From: Lactiplantibacillus garii
Lineage (GTDB): Bacteria > Bacillota > Bacilli > Lactobacillales > Lactobacillaceae
DNA length: 64,000 nucleotides
Direction of reading: 5' to 3'
NCBI RefSeq assembly: GCF_003885105.1
Contig: NZ_QWZQ01000003.1
Location: forward strand, 1-64,000
The notes under the pieces are model-generated. The model did no database searches and was not told where the DNA came from. It saw only the letters and a program-made list of their open reading frames with translations. Shown one piece after another: positions 36,398 to 47,547 of the stretch (within the stretch, counting starts at the first letter, position 1; each line of letters opens with the position of its first letter). A program made the position numbers and the translations under genes.

Positions 36398-39196
36398 ATG
36401 CGCGTTAAAGATACGCTGAACCTCGGTAAAACCAAGTTTAAGATGCGTGGTAATTTACCAGTTAAAGAAGTCGAACGTCAAGCCGTTTGGGCCGAAAACA
36501 AGGTCTACGAACAACGGCAAAAATTGAATGAAGGTAAGCCGAGCTTTATTTTACACGATGGCCCTCCTTACGCAAACGGTGATATTCACATGGGCCACGC
36601 CCTGAATAAGATCACCAAGGACTTTATCGTTCGTTACAAGTCCATGAATGGTTTTCGGGCACCGTACGTTCCCGGTTGGGATACGCACGGTTTACCAATT
36701 GAACAAAAATTAAAGCAGGCCGGGTACGACCGTAAGAAAATGTCGACCAACGAATTCCGCGAACTTTGCCGCGAATACGCCTTAAAGCAAGTGGACCGTC
36801 AACGTGACGAATTCAAACGTTTAGGGGTCGCTGGTGAATGGGATAACCCGTACTTGACTTTAAAACCAGAATTTGAAGCTGCCCAGATCCGGGTCTTTGG
36901 TGCCTTTGCCAAACGTCACCTGATCTACCGTGGTAAAAAACCGGTTTACTGGTCATGGTCATCTGAATCCGCTCTGGCCGAAGCCGAAGTTGAATACCAC
37001 GACGTAACGTCACCTTCCGCTTTTTACGGTGAAAAGGTTATCGACGGTAAGGGCGTCTTAGACGATGATACTTACATGGTTGTTTGGACCACCACGCCGT
37101 GGACGATTCCCGCTTCCGAAGGGATCACCGTCGACGCCGGGTTCGACTACGCCGTGGTTCAACCCGCTGGCGACGCGAAGAAGTACGTTCTGGCCGCTGA
37201 ATTAGTTGATGAGAATGCTGAACGGTTCGGTTGGCAAGACGTTAAGGTCTTGAAGACCGTTAAAGGGGCCGATTTAGACCGCGTCATTTGCCAACACCCG
37301 TTCGACGCGGACCGTAAGTTAGTCACGATGCTCGGTGATTTCGTCACCTTGGACTCCGGGACCGGGTTAGTGCATACTGCGCCTGGTTACGGGGAAGATG
37401 ACTACCGCATCGGGATGAAATACGACTTGCCCGTTTTTGCACCGGTTGATAATAAGGGGTATTTGACGAAAGAAGCCGGCGCTGACTTTGCCGGGGTCTT
37501 CTACGATGACGCCAATAAGATTGCCTTAGATAAATTAAAGGCGGCGGGTCTGCTCTTAGACTACATGCCGTACGAACATAGTTATCCGTTTGATTGGCGG
37601 ACCAAGAAGCCAATCATCTTCCGGGCAACGCCGCAGTGGTTTGCTTCGGTTGGTGACATGCGTGACGAGATCTTGAAGTCCATGGACGACGTGCAGTTCT
37701 TCCCGGAATGGGGTAAGAAGCGTCTGTACAACATGATTCGTGACCGGGGTGACTGGGTCATTTCACGGCAACGGGTCTGGGGTGTGCCGCTACCGATCTT
37801 CTACGCGGAGGACGGAACGGCCATTATGGATCAGGACACCATCAACCACGTGGCTGAACTGATCGGTAAGTACGGTTCCAACGTTTGGTTTGAACGTGAA
37901 GCCAAGGACTTATTGCCCGACGGTTACACCAATGAACATTCGCCTCACGGTAAGTTCACCAAGGAAGAAGACATCATGGACGTTTGGTTTGACTCCGGTT
38001 CGTCCCACCAAGGGGTCTTAGCTGAACGGCCGTACCTGGACTATCCGGCCGACCTGTACTTGGAAGGTTCTGACCAGTACCGGGGTTGGTTTAACTCCAG
38101 TTTGATCACCAGCGTAGCCGTTTCGGGGCACGCGCCTTACAAACAGGTGCTGTCACAAGGCTTTACCTTGGATAACCAGGGACGTAAGATGAGTAAATCA
38201 CTCGGCAACACAATTGCCCCAATCGACGTAATCAAACAAATGGGGGCCGAAATCGTTCGCTTATGGGTCGCTTCCGTTGATACCAGCTCCGACGTGCGGG
38301 TCTCCATGGAAAGCTTTAAGCAAGTTGCCGACTCCTACAAGAAGTTCCGCAACACCGTGCGCTTTATGTTAGGTAACGTGGCCGACTTTGATCCTAAGGA
38401 AAACCGGGTCGCTTACGCTGACTTAGCCGCGGTTGACCAGTACATGGAAGTTCGTTTAAACCAGTTCGTGGCGGAAACGAAGGATCATTACGACCACTAC
38501 GACTTCTTGGACATCTACAAGAAGTTGATCAACTTCTTAACGGTCGATTTATCCAACTTCTACTTGGACATTGCCAAGGACATTATGTACATTGATGCCG
38601 AAGACAGTCATTCCCGGCGTTCGATGCAAACGGTCTTCTACGACGTCTTAGTGGCGTTGACAAAACTGTTTACACCGATGTTGCCACATACGACTGAAGA
38701 AATTTGGCCGTTCTTGAAGGAACCGGAAGAATTCGTTCAATTGACCGACATGCCAACCGTTCAAAACTACGCGAACGCCGATGAATTAACCACCCAGTGG
38801 ACCAAATTCATGGACTTGCGGAGTGACGTTTTGAAGGCGTTGGAAGAAGCCCGGGACGCTAAGTTGATCGGTAAATCCTTGGAAGCTCATTTAGACTTAT
38901 ACGTTGACGATGAAACCCAAGCCTTCCTGGATAGTTTGAACACCAACGTCCGTCAAATGTTAATGGTTTCGGCTTTAGACCTGCACGCGTTAAGCGATGC
39001 GCCGAGCGACGCCGAAACGTTTAGCGACAGTGTGGCCATCAAGGTCAGTCACGCGGACGGGGAAGTTTGTGCCCGTTGCCGGATGATCAAGACCGACGTT
39101 GGCAGCGACAACGCGTACCCACAACTGTGTGCGCGCTGTGCCCAAATTGTTCGCGATAACTACCCTGAATCAGTGGAAACTGGTTTGGAAGCTTAA
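36398..39196 (+). CDS. ileS: Isoleucyl-tRNA synthetase
   Basis: Class I synthetase that charges tRNA-Ile. The HIGH motif appears as [16 protein letters not shown] (about residues 55-70), the editing (CP1) domain follows from about residue 200 to 400, with [10 protein letters not shown], and KMSKS is at [10 protein letters not shown] (about residues 595-604). The C-terminal zinc-binding part has two cysteine pairs (CARCRMIK and CARCAQI). 932 residues, full length. Controlled by the preceding T-box. A terminator follows at 39284-39327. Confidence 0.98.
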   Translation: MRVKDTLNLGKTKFKMRGNLPVKEVERQAVWAENKVYEQRQKLNEGKPSFILHDGPPYANGDIHMGHALNKITKDFIVRYKSMNGFRAPYVPGWDTHGLPIEQKLKQAGYDRKKMSTNEFRELCREYALKQVDRQRDEFKRLGVAGEWDNPYLTLKPEFEAAQIRVFGAFAKRHLIYRGKKPVYWSWSSESALAEAEVEYHDVTSPSAFYGEKVIDGKGVLDDDTYMVVWTTTPWTIPASEGITVDAGFDYAVVQPAGDAKKYVLAAELVDENAERFGWQDVKVLKTVKGADLDRVICQHPFDADRKLVTMLGDFVTLDSGTGLVHTAPGYGEDDYRIGMKYDLPVFAPVDNKGYLTKEAGADFAGVFYDDANKIALDKLKAAGLLLDYMPYEHSYPFDWRTKKPIIFRATPQWFASVGDMRDEILKSMDDVQFFPEWGKKRLYNMIRDRGDWVISRQRVWGVPLPIFYAEDGTAIMDQDTINHVAELIGKYGSNVWFEREAKDLLPDGYTNEHSPHGKFTKEEDIMDVWFDSGSSHQGVLAERPYLDYPADLYLEGSDQYRGWFNSSLITSVAVSGHAPYKQVLSQGFTLDNQGRKMSKSLGNTIAPIDVIKQMGAEIVRLWVASVDTSSDVRVSMESFKQVADSYKKFRNTVRFMLGNVADFDPKENRVAYADLAAVDQYMEVRLNQFVAETKDHYDHYDFLDIYKKLINFLTVDLSNFYLDIAKDIMYIDAEDSHSRRSMQTVFYDVLVALTKLFTPMLPHTTEEIWPFLKEPEEFVQLTDMPTVQNYANADELTTQWTKFMDLRSDVLKALEEARDAKLIGKSLEAHLDLYVDDETQAFLDSLNTNVRQMLMVSALDLHALSDAPSDAETFSDSVAIKVSHADGEVCARCRMIKTDVGSDNAYPQLCARCAQIVRDNYPESVETGLEA

Positions 39197-39283
39197 AACT
39201 ACGTATGGGCGGCAAACGTGCTGCGGGTCCGTACTCGCAAATGAATTTTTAGCAGCCGTTGTCATACTGTGACGCAAGTTAAG

Positions 39284-39327
39284 CGCGTAAATTGCTCTGA
39301 AATTTTGGGAGTGATTTACGCGTTTTT
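39284..39327 (+). terminator. Terminator of ileS
   Basis: CGCGTAAAT / ATTTACGCG with inner CTC/GAG pairing and TTTTT after; similar in sequence to the terminator at 61390-61435. Confidence 0.75.
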
Positions 39328-39368
39328 GCGTTTGGACCCAATCCTTTTGGGGTTTGGGTTCTTGGTAA

Positions 39369-39397
39369 TTGAATTTTCATGAAAAAATAAGTATGAT
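39369..39397 (+). promoter_or_regulatory. Predicted sigma-A promoter of dapF
   Basis: TTGAAT (39369-39374) and TATGAT (39392-39397) with a 17-nt spacer. No lysine riboswitch was seen in the 238 nt before dapF. Confidence 0.5.
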
Positions 39398-39440
39398 AAT
39401 GGAGTAGTAAAATTAGTGAATATATAAAGATAGGATGCTG

Positions 39441-40442
39441 ATGGCAGTGAAAATGATCAAGGTCCACGGTTCCGGTAATGATTTTTATTTATTGGATCAA
39501 ACTCAATTTCCAGAACCGTTATCTGATGCGGATTTAAAGCAGCTTGCAATTAACATTTGTAAACGGGACGGTGCCGGGTTATACGACGGTGCCGATGGCG
39601 TGTTAGTCGTTGACAAATCCGAACATCCCCAAGTACTTGGTCGGATGCGGGTCATCAACGCCGATGGTACCGAAGCGAGCATGTGCGGTAACGGGTTGCG
39701 AACGGTCGCCCGTTACCTGGGTACCCAGAATAGTCAGGACGCGTTCAAAGTTCAAACGATGTACGCCGACTTGAAAGTCCAAGCCGTTGACGACTTTGCT
39801 AAGCACGTGCCAGCGTTTAGCGTTGAAATTTCGCCGGTATCGTTTGACGCCCAAACGATTGGTATGCACGCCAATAACGAAGCGGCAACGATTATTAACG
39901 AAAAAATTCCAGCGCTGTCTGCCGACTTGAAGTTTTCCGCAGTCGCCGTACCGAATCCGCACCTCATTGCGTTTGTTGACCACGAAACGCTAGTGGGTCC
40001 CGAGCTTGGGCGAATTGGAAAGTGGATGAACGACGGCAAGAATGCCATTTTCCCAGACGGGGTGAACGTTAGTTTTGTCGAAGTTTTAGAAAAAAATTCG
40101 ATTTTTGTCCGCACCTTTGAACGGGGCGTAGGCTTTACTAACGCCTGTGGGACGGCCATGTCCGCTTCTTCTTTGATGTACGTGTTGTTACACCAAGAAA
40201 GTACCGACTTCAACCAAGAAATTCACGTTACGAACCCCGGTGGGATGGTTAAAACCGTTGTCCACCAAGGAGCCGACGAAGAATACTGGATGGAATTAAT
40301 TGGCAATGCCACCTTTGTTCGCATCGTGACGCTGCCCGTTGAATCCGCCTTAACGGCTGATTACAGCGCGGCCACCGCGACGGAAACCGGTGAACAGACG
40401 GCTTATGAAAATTTTGTAAAGTCCTTAACAACCGCTAAATAG
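39441..40442 (+). CDS. dapF: Diaminopimelate epimerase
   Basis: Converts LL- to meso-diaminopimelate for lysine and peptidoglycan. The N-terminal VHGSGNDFYLLD, the first catalytic cysteine in ASMCGNGLR and the second in TNACGTAMSAS are intact. At 333 residues it is longer than the E. coli enzyme (about 274), with extra residues in the middle and at the C-terminus; long forms are common in lactobacilli. I chose the ATG at 39441, about 6 nt after AGATAGGA; ATG 39435 is too close. It stands alone here, away from other lysine genes, and suggests mDAP-type wall. Confidence 0.93.
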   Translation: MAVKMIKVHGSGNDFYLLDQTQFPEPLSDADLKQLAINICKRDGAGLYDGADGVLVVDKSEHPQVLGRMRVINADGTEASMCGNGLRTVARYLGTQNSQDAFKVQTMYADLKVQAVDDFAKHVPAFSVEISPVSFDAQTIGMHANNEAATIINEKIPALSADLKFSAVAVPNPHLIAFVDHETLVGPELGRIGKWMNDGKNAIFPDGVNVSFVEVLEKNSIFVRTFERGVGFTNACGTAMSASSLMYVLLHQESTDFNQEIHVTNPGGMVKTVVHQGADEEYWMELIGNATFVRIVTLPVESALTADYSAATATETGEQTAYENFVKSLTTAK

Positions 40443-40451
40443 TTTTGAACT

Positions 40452-40484
40452 GAGGGATGGGGCGTGAGTTCCATCCCTTTTTTG
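40452..40484 (+). terminator. Terminator of dapF
   Basis: AGGGATGG / CCATCCCT with a 10-nt loop and a T run. Confidence 0.85.
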
Positions 40485-40601
40485 CGGACTTGTTCGTTAA
40501 AATTGCCATAATTTGTCCTGGTAACCGGACTGAAAATTGCAATCGGTGGAAAAAATCGGTATCCTTATTGAGAAAGCACACTTCGGAAAGGGGTTCTGGG
40601 C

Positions 40602-41156
40602 ATGAATTTTGAAGAACGGGTCCAAAGTCGCCAAACGGTTTTTCAGGGAGGCTTAGTCCAGGTCGAAAAGCAGGAAGTCACGTTACCGGACCAAACCACG
40701 GCCACGCGTGAAATCGTGCGCCATCAGCCGGCCATTGCGGTGCTGATGGTGACGGCTGATCAACAAATGATCCTTGAAAAACAGTGGCGGACGGCGACAA
40801 ACGGGCTGACGCTGGAGATTCCGGCGGGAAAAGTCGAAGCTGGTGAAACCATGGACGCCGCCGCGGTGCGTGAATTAAACGAGGAGACCCGGCTACAAGC
40901 AACCAAGCTGACTAGCGTGGCCCAGTTTTACACGTCACCCGGTTTTACCGATGAATTCATGAAACTTTACGTTGCGACGGGGTTAAGTGCCGTCCAAACG
41001 GCCCTGCCCCAGGACGCCGATGAGCAGATTCAACTAGAATATCTAGACTTGCCAACGGCGTTACGGCGGGTGACGGCCGGAACGATTCAGGACGCTAAAA
41101 CGGTCATGGCAATTTGGTACTGGCAAAGTCATCCCGAGTTAGGAGTTGAAGCTTAG
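40602..41156 (+). CDS. nudF: NUDIX hydrolase, ADP-ribose pyrophosphatase type
   Basis: Hydrolyses ADP-ribose or related nucleoside diphosphate sugars. The NUDIX box is GKVEAGETMDAAAVRELNEE (about residues 67-86), with the catalytic REx2-EE core present; the usual GU after EE reads TRL. The N-terminal part with QVEKQEVTLPDQTTATREIV and a later YTSPGFTDE segment are typical of the ADPRase subgroup. 184 residues. GGGG-type Shine-Dalgarno site before the ATG. The next gene starts in its stop codon. Confidence 0.88.
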   Translation: MNFEERVQSRQTVFQGGLVQVEKQEVTLPDQTTATREIVRHQPAIAVLMVTADQQMILEKQWRTATNGLTLEIPAGKVEAGETMDAAAVRELNEETRLQATKLTSVAQFYTSPGFTDEFMKLYVATGLSAVQTALPQDADEQIQLEYLDLPTALRRVTAGTIQDAKTVMAIWYWQSHPELGVEA

Positions 41157-41395
41157 TGGCAGATGAAGATCGAATGACCCGCCAACAATATCATCAACGC
41201 CGGGCAGCGACTGATCCGGACGTGGATGAACAACCGGGTGATTCGGCGGCGTCGCGCCAAGCGTACGCGGCCGAAAATAACCGGGCACTGGAAGAAGCGA
41301 AGACCAAACGTCTAGCTCGGAAACTGAACTGGGTTATTTTAGGTTTGGTGCTGGCCATCATCGTGGTCTTTTTAATATTATTTTTTACCCCATAG
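41156..41395 (+). CDS. Small tail-anchored membrane protein, unknown function
   Basis: A 79-residue protein I do not recognise. The N-terminal 55 residues are charged and probably helical (DRMTRQQYHQRRAATDP... then ENNRALEEAKTKRLARK), followed by one strong membrane segment (about residues 57-77) that ends the protein, so it should be tail-anchored with the charged part in the cytoplasm. The GTG start overlaps the nudF stop by one base and is preceded by AGGAG. It lies between nudF and mtnN and shares their transcript. Confidence 0.82.
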   Translation: MADEDRMTRQQYHQRRAATDPDVDEQPGDSAASRQAYAAENNRALEEAKTKRLARKLNWVILGLVLAIIVVFLILFFTP

Positions 41396-41412
41396 GAAAG
41401 TAGGATGTAGAC

Positions 41413-42108
41413 ATGAAATTTGGCATTATTTGTGCAATGGAAGAAGAACTGAAAACGTTACGGGAGGCCTTACAAGGTGAAAAGGTCGTCGCGATTAAAG
41501 ACATCACCTTTTACGATGGGACCATCGACGATCAGGAAGTCGTGCTGGTTCAATCCGGGATTGGTAAGGTCCAGGCGGGGATGACGACCGCGTTAATGAT
41601 CACCAACTTTGACGTCGACGTCGTGATCAACTCCGGTTCCGCTGGTGGGATTGGGGCCGGCTTATCGGTTGGCGACGTGGTCGTTGCCACGAAAACGGCC
41701 TACCACGACGTTGACGCCACCGCGTTTGATTACGAATATGGCCAGTTACCACAGCAACCGTTGTACTATGATACCGACGCCCACTGGGTCAAGGAAATCA
41801 TGGCAGCGGCCCGAGCCACTGGTCTAAATGCCAAAACCGGCTTGATTGTTTCCGGTGACCAGTTCATCGCCGGTAAGGCCGCCACGGACAAAATTTTGGC
41901 CCACTTCCCGGACGCACTTTCGAGTGAAATGGAAGGGGCCGGCATCGGCCAAGCCGCGCACCAATTCAATACGCCGTACGTGGTGATTCGGGCGATGTCC
42001 GACGTTGGTGACGAAGACGCTGGGGTAACCTTTGACGAATTCATTCTTCAAGCGGGAAAACAATCCGCCGCCATGTTATTAGCACTGTTTAAGGCCCAAA
42101 ATAAATAG
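41413..42108 (+). CDS. mtnN: 5'-methylthioadenosine/S-adenosylhomocysteine nucleosidase
   Basis: Cleaves adenine from MTA and SAH, recycling methyl donors and feeding the LuxS (AI-2) route. The N-terminal MKFGIICAMEEEL, the QSGIGKVQAGMTTA segment, VINSGSAGGIG and the C-terminal SSEMEGAGIGQAA (catalytic Glu) and VVIRAMSDVGDEDA are all present. 231 residues. It ends the nudF-small protein-mtnN unit. A weak 7-bp hairpin (about 42165-42187) lies after it without a T run. Confidence 0.95.
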   Translation: MKFGIICAMEEELKTLREALQGEKVVAIKDITFYDGTIDDQEVVLVQSGIGKVQAGMTTALMITNFDVDVVINSGSAGGIGAGLSVGDVVVATKTAYHDVDATAFDYEYGQLPQQPLYYDTDAHWVKEIMAAARATGLNAKTGLIVSGDQFIAGKAATDKILAHFPDALSSEMEGAGIGQAAHQFNTPYVVIRAMSDVGDEDAGVTFDEFILQAGKQSAAMLLALFKAQNK

Positions 42109-42282
42109 TAGTGAATTTTACAGCCGTTTATGCTACTGACGTTGATGAATAATACTGAGGGTTTACTACCATTGAAGTGGTGGTAGTCCTTGCAAATTAA
42201 TTAGCGGATAAGGCTTTTTGATGTTATTTGTGAGTTAAATGTAAAATAAGTAAAGTTTATTTTTTTAGAAGGAAGTATTGTA

Positions 42283-43434
42283 ATGAAGCGAGTGTACCTG
42301 GATAACGCCGCAACGACTCCGATGGCGGCGTCCGTCATTCAGACGATGACCGATCAGATGACCAATAACTTTGGGAACGCGTCGAGTACCCACGCGTTCG
42401 GGCGCGCAGCCCGGGAAGTGTTGGACGATAGTCGGCACGTGATTGCGCAAAGCATTAATGCGCCGGATGACGATATTATTTTCACCAGTGGTGGGACCGA
42501 GAGTGATAACACCGCCGTCATGCAGACGGCCCTAGCGCGTCAAAGCCTGGGTAAACACATTATCACCACCGCCATTGAACACCAAGCAATTCTAAAATCA
42601 ACCGCCTTTTTGGCAAAGCAGGGCTTTGAAATCACCTACTTGCCGGTTGATCAAAACGGGTTGATCAGTATGGCGGACCTAAAAGCCGCACTGCGGCCCG
42701 ATACCATTTTAGTTTCCGTTATGACTGGTAATAATGAAGTTGGCTCCCACATGCCGATTCACGAAATCGGAGAACTGTTGAAAGACCACCAGGCGTGGTT
42801 CCATACCGACGCCGTTCAGGCTTACGGTTTGCTCGACATTGACGTGGAACGGGACCACATCGACATGTTGTCGACTTCCGCGCACAAAATCAACGGCCCA
42901 AAATTCCTAGGCTTTTTATACAAGCGTAACGGGATCAACTTCCCAAGTTTTGTTAAGGGCGGCGAACAGGAAGATAAGCGGCGCGCCGGGACCGAAAATA
43001 TTCCGGCCATCGCCGGTTTTGCGCAAGCAGTTTCGGAACTGACGACCGAAGAAAAGGCGCACCGCCAAGCAAAGTACCACCAGTTTAAACAGTACGTGGT
43101 GGATCAGTTGACCAAAAACGGTGTGGACTTTGAAGTTAACGGCTCACTTAGTGAAGATAACTTACAACACGTGCTCAACCTTTGGATCAAGGGAATTTCG
43201 ACCTACACGTTGCAAACTAATTTGGACTTAGGTGGTGTGGCCGTTTCCGGTGGGTCGGCATGTACCGCGGGAAGCCTGGAACCGTCCCACGTGTTGATTG
43301 CGATGTTCGGTAAGGACTCGCCCCGAATTGGGGAGTCGATTCGACTGAGCTTTGGGCGCTACACGACCCAGGAAGATTTGGACCAGTTCGTTGCCGTTTT
43401 GACTAAGACGGTCAACCGACTATTGAAGAAATAA
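42283..43434 (+). CDS. nifS: Cysteine desulfurase (NifS/IscS family)
   Basis: PLP enzyme that takes sulfur from cysteine, most likely for tRNA thiolation here. The PLP lysine is in STSAHKINGPK (about residues 195-205), HTDAVQAYG lies before it, and the persulfide cysteine is in SGGSACTAGSLEPS (about residues 319-332). 383 residues. AAGGAAG precedes the ATG. It is followed at about 10-20 nt by a DUF1831 gene and then mnmA, the sulfur acceptor enzyme; no SUF or IscU gene is near. Confidence 0.93.
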   Translation: MKRVYLDNAATTPMAASVIQTMTDQMTNNFGNASSTHAFGRAAREVLDDSRHVIAQSINAPDDDIIFTSGGTESDNTAVMQTALARQSLGKHIITTAIEHQAILKSTAFLAKQGFEITYLPVDQNGLISMADLKAALRPDTILVSVMTGNNEVGSHMPIHEIGELLKDHQAWFHTDAVQAYGLLDIDVERDHIDMLSTSAHKINGPKFLGFLYKRNGINFPSFVKGGEQEDKRRAGTENIPAIAGFAQAVSELTTEEKAHRQAKYHQFKQYVVDQLTKNGVDFEVNGSLSEDNLQHVLNLWIKGISTYTLQTNLDLGGVAVSGGSACTAGSLEPSHVLIAMFGKDSPRIGESIRLSFGRYTTQEDLDQFVAVLTKTVNRLLKK

Positions 43435-43453
43435 GTTAAGGGAGGTGCGGGGT

Positions 43454-43795
43454 ATGGCATACACCGCAACAGTTAAACTTGACGGGGATACGAAAACGTA
43501 TGAATTGAGTAAAGCCGTTAAAAAATACACTTTAATGGACTTAGGGTTTGTGAAGGGCCGCTCGGGGGCGTTCAGTTTTGAACGGTCACTCGATCCTAAC
43601 TCACCTTATCAGGCCGCTTTTAAACTAAAAGTGGCGGTCAACGCGGATCTAACGGGTTTTAAAATGAGTACCGTGACCGGTAACGGGATGCAGCGGGCCA
43701 ATATCTTTAAAAATGACGCCCACCCGGAAACGGTCGAACAGTTACGGTTTACCTTGCAGAACTTTATTGACCGCGACGTCCTAGTTGAAAAGTAA
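43454..43795 (+). CDS. DUF1831 family protein
   Basis: A 113-residue protein matching DUF1831, a Lactobacillales family without a known function. It is soluble and mixed alpha/beta, with the conserved segments KYTLMDLGFVKGRSGAF, SFERSLDP and NGMQRANIF. The ATG at 43454 is 8 nt after GGGAGG, while a GTG at 43445 overlaps the site. It lies between a cysteine desulfurase and mnmA, an arrangement common in lactobacilli, so a role in the sulfur relay to tRNA is a reasonable but untested guess. Confidence 0.85.
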   Translation: MAYTATVKLDGDTKTYELSKAVKKYTLMDLGFVKGRSGAFSFERSLDPNSPYQAAFKLKVAVNADLTGFKMSTVTGNGMQRANIFKNDAHPETVEQLRFTLQNFIDRDVLVEK

Positions 43796-45037
<1,242 letters not shown>

Positions 45038-45055
45038 TAACTTAATTTGAAAATG

Positions 45056-45099
45056 CGGAGTTGTAATCGGGACGTTGGTGCCGGTTACAACTCCTTTTT
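45056..45099 (+). terminator. Terminator of mnmA
   Basis: GGAGTTGTAA and TTACAACTCC form a 10-bp stem with T run after. Confidence 0.85.
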
Positions 45100-45190
45100 G
45101 ATGACGCCGCGACGGTTCGGTGATTTCAACCTTGATTTTCCACGCGGAGTTGCTTAAGCTAGGGGAAGTATAGCAATAGGATGGATAAAA

Positions 45191-46543
45191 ATGAACCGAT
45201 TAAGACACATTAAATTTTTTGATACGTTGTCCAAAAAGATGGTTGCCGGCTTTCTAGCGTTAATTACGGTGGGAAGTTTGTTACTGAGCCTGCCGTGGGC
45301 GACCGCGTCTGGTCATGCGACCAGCTTGATCAACGTTTTATTTACCGCCACGTCAGCCACCTGCATTACGGGACTGACAGTCGTCAACACCGCGGCTCAC
45401 TGGACCCCGTTTGGTCAGCTGGTCATTTTAGGCTTGTCCGAAATTGGGGCGTTGGGTTACATGACGTTTGCGGTGCTGCTGTTTAACATCATGCGTCGGC
45501 AAATTGGGCTTTCAACGCAGTTAATGGTCAAAGCCTCCCTAAATTTAGAAAATCTGAGTGATACGAAGAGTGTCATGAAGTACGTGATCGGTTTGTCGCT
45601 CTTATTTCAAGTTGGCGGGATGGGCCTATTAGCGTTGGACTTCATTCCACGCTACGGCTGGATTCGCGGACTGTACACCGCGATGTACCACGCCGTGATG
45701 TCGTTTTGTAACGCGGGGTTTGACGTTTTTGGTGATAGTTTGCTCGGTTTCCGAAACGACAGCTACGTGCTAATTGTGACCATGATTTTAATCGTCGCGG
45801 GGGGACTGGGCTTTCTCGTTTGGCGGGACTTGCTGTTGTACCACGAACGCAAACGGCTGACACTCAACTCTAAACTGACCCTTTTGACGACCCTCAGTTT
45901 ATTTGTGATTGGCTTCTTCTTACTGCTAGTCACGGAACGGGACTTAAAACTGTTGCCGACGAACACGTCGTGGTTTACCCGGACGATCAATACCCTGTTT
46001 TTGAGCGTGACGCCCCGGACCGCCGGACTAATTACCATGCCGACGGGAGAGCTACAAGCTGGGAGTTTGTTCGTGATCATGATTCTCATGTTCGTTGGGG
46101 GGACTCCCGGTTCAACCGCTGGTGGGATCAAGACGACCACTTTTGGTATCCTGATGTTTCAAAGCATTGCGCAGTTACGGGGACGGCAAGACGTTGAGTT
46201 TAGTCACCGGCGCTTTAGTCAGGAAAATATCAGCCGGGCACTGTTACTGATCTTTTTGGCCAGTATCGTTATTACCATCGCCACGCTGATTTTGACCCAG
46301 ACTGAAAAGATTCCGCACGGCTTTGGGTTGGAATACGTCCTGTTTGAAGTGTTGTCGGCCTTTGGAACCGTGGGGTTGAGCCTCGGGTTAACGCCTCACC
46401 TGACCGTGATTGGGAAATTGGTCATCATGTTGTTGATGTTTATTGGCCGGGTTGGGATCTTTACTTCACTGTACGCACTAACGAAGCGCCAGGCGAAGGT
46501 CAACCAGATTCGGTATCCGGTTGAAAATATTTTGATAGGTTAG
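45191..46543 (+). CDS. ktrB: Potassium uptake channel subunit KtrB/TrkH
   Basis: Membrane subunit of the Ktr potassium uptake system, with four pseudo-repeats each of two helices and a pore loop. Pore glycines are visible in FTATSATCITGLTVV, FHAVMSFCNAGFDVFG (as YHAVMSFCNAGF), VTPRTAGL and FSAFGTVGLSLG (as LSAFGTVGLSLG). 450 residues. AGGATGG precedes the ATG; ktrA follows after 12 nt. It is a typical KtrAB operon. Confidence 0.94.
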   Translation: MNRLRHIKFFDTLSKKMVAGFLALITVGSLLLSLPWATASGHATSLINVLFTATSATCITGLTVVNTAAHWTPFGQLVILGLSEIGALGYMTFAVLLFNIMRRQIGLSTQLMVKASLNLENLSDTKSVMKYVIGLSLLFQVGGMGLLALDFIPRYGWIRGLYTAMYHAVMSFCNAGFDVFGDSLLGFRNDSYVLIVTMILIVAGGLGFLVWRDLLLYHERKRLTLNSKLTLLTTLSLFVIGFFLLLVTERDLKLLPTNTSWFTRTINTLFLSVTPRTAGLITMPTGELQAGSLFVIMILMFVGGTPGSTAGGIKTTTFGILMFQSIAQLRGRQDVEFSHRRFSQENISRALLLIFLASIVITIATLILTQTEKIPHGFGLEYVLFEVLSAFGTVGLSLGLTPHLTVIGKLVIMLLMFIGRVGIFTSLYALTKRQAKVNQIRYPVENILIG

Positions 46544-46555
46544 GAGAATTTTATC

Positions 46556-47218
46556 ATGAAAAAGAGTTTTGCCGTTTTTGGCCTGGGACGGTTTGGTGAA
46601 AGCGTGGTCCGGACCTTAGTTGCTTCCCACCAGGACGTTTTGGCCGTTGACATTAACGAGGGGCCGGTCAACGAACTGATGGACGTGGCTACGCAAACGC
46701 TAATTGCCGATACCCGGGACGAAGAAGTTTTGCGTGACTTAAACGTTGATTCTTTTGACTACGTGATCATTGGAATTGGAAACAACATGGAAGCCAGTAT
46801 CCTAACCACCATGCTGAGTAAGGAGCAGGGGGCCAAAAAAGTGATTGCTAAGGCGGAAACTAGTGACCAGGGGCGGGTGCTGGAACGGGTCGGTGCCGAC
46901 CAAGTGGTTTTCCCCGAACGGGACATGGGTCACAGTATCGTCCGCAAACTACTTTCAAACCACATCTTAAACTTCATCGACCTGAGTGACGAGTACACGT
47001 TGGCAGCAATTGAAATTACCGACCCGAACTTTGTTAACCAGAATTTAATTGATTTAAATTTACGGGAACGGTTTGGGTTGACCGTGATTGCCATTAAACA
47101 TGGTAAGGCAATCAACGTGGCACCGCAACCTACGGACATGATGGAGACCCACGACATTGTAACCGTGGTGGGCCCCATTAAAGGCGTTAACGCGCTCGAT
47201 GAAGCCCTTAAAAAATAG
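46556..47218 (+). CDS. ktrA: Potassium uptake regulatory subunit KtrA
   Basis: Cytoplasmic RCK protein that gates KtrB through nucleotide binding. The Rossmann motif Gly9-Leu-Gly-Arg-Phe-Gly14 is at the N-terminus, DTRDEEVL follows, and an RCK_C domain occupies about residues 135-220. Such proteins bind ATP/ADP and, in Firmicutes, often c-di-AMP at RCK_C. 220 residues. AGGAGA lies before the ATG. The stop is 7 nt from the terminator hairpin that opens repeat copy B. Confidence 0.94.
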   Translation: MKKSFAVFGLGRFGESVVRTLVASHQDVLAVDINEGPVNELMDVATQTLIADTRDEEVLRDLNVDSFDYVIIGIGNNMEASILTTMLSKEQGAKKVIAKAETSDQGRVLERVGADQVVFPERDMGHSIVRKLLSNHILNFIDLSDEYTLAAIEITDPNFVNQNLIDLNLRERFGLTVIAIKHGKAINVAPQPTDMMETHDIVTVVGPIKGVNALDEALKK

Positions 47219-47224
47219 GATAAG

Positions 47225-47335
47225 GAGGCTGTGACAAAAGTCACAGCCTCTTCTTTTATCTTTGAACAATTATTGTCGAAACGGGTTTCAAAAGTCAGTT
47301 GGTGAGCATTAACCGACTTTTGGTACACTCTGCTT
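47225..47335 (+). repeat. Intergenic repeat element, copy B (downstream of ktrA)
   Basis: 111 nt in the transcription direction of ktrA: hairpin GAGGCTGTGAC-AAAA-GTCACAGCCTC (47225-47250, also the ktrA terminator), then an AT-rich link with AACAATTATTGT, a second inverted repeat CAAAAGTCAGTT / AACCGACTTTTG (one mismatch) around GGTGAGCATT, then TACACTCTGCTT. Copy A is at 12758-12932. The rest of 47336-47425 holds nothing recognisable. Confidence 0.8.
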
Positions 47336-47425
47336 CTTTTGCGGCCGGACCGATGGCAATGGAAGATTTACGAACGTTTTGTAAGTGGCAAAGGGAAACT
47401 AACCGGGGGATTCTGGGATTCAAAA

Positions 47426-47454
47426 TTGAGGTGGGTCGAAAAGCATGGTATACC
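47426..47454 (+). promoter_or_regulatory. Predicted promoter of surface protein gene 1
   Basis: TTGAGG, 17-nt spacer ending ATGG, TATACC (47449-47454). The same layout and TATACC occurs before the second surface gene, which supports it. Leader about 90 nt. Confidence 0.45.
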
Positions 47455-47547
47455 CGGTTTGGAAGTTGAGATCAGCGTCGTTTGGGCAATACCGTAACGT
47501 GGACTTTTGAGTGGCGCTGATTCGGCTTCGGAAAGGTCACTTCACAC

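Noticed and set aside
39197-39440. Lysine riboswitch before dapF
   Set aside because: The space is largely taken by the ileS terminator and the dapF promoter; no L-box-like core was recognisable.
42165-42187. Hairpin ACTACCA/TGGTAGT as terminator of mtnN
   Set aside because: No T run follows and the stem is only 7 bp; not strong enough for a call.
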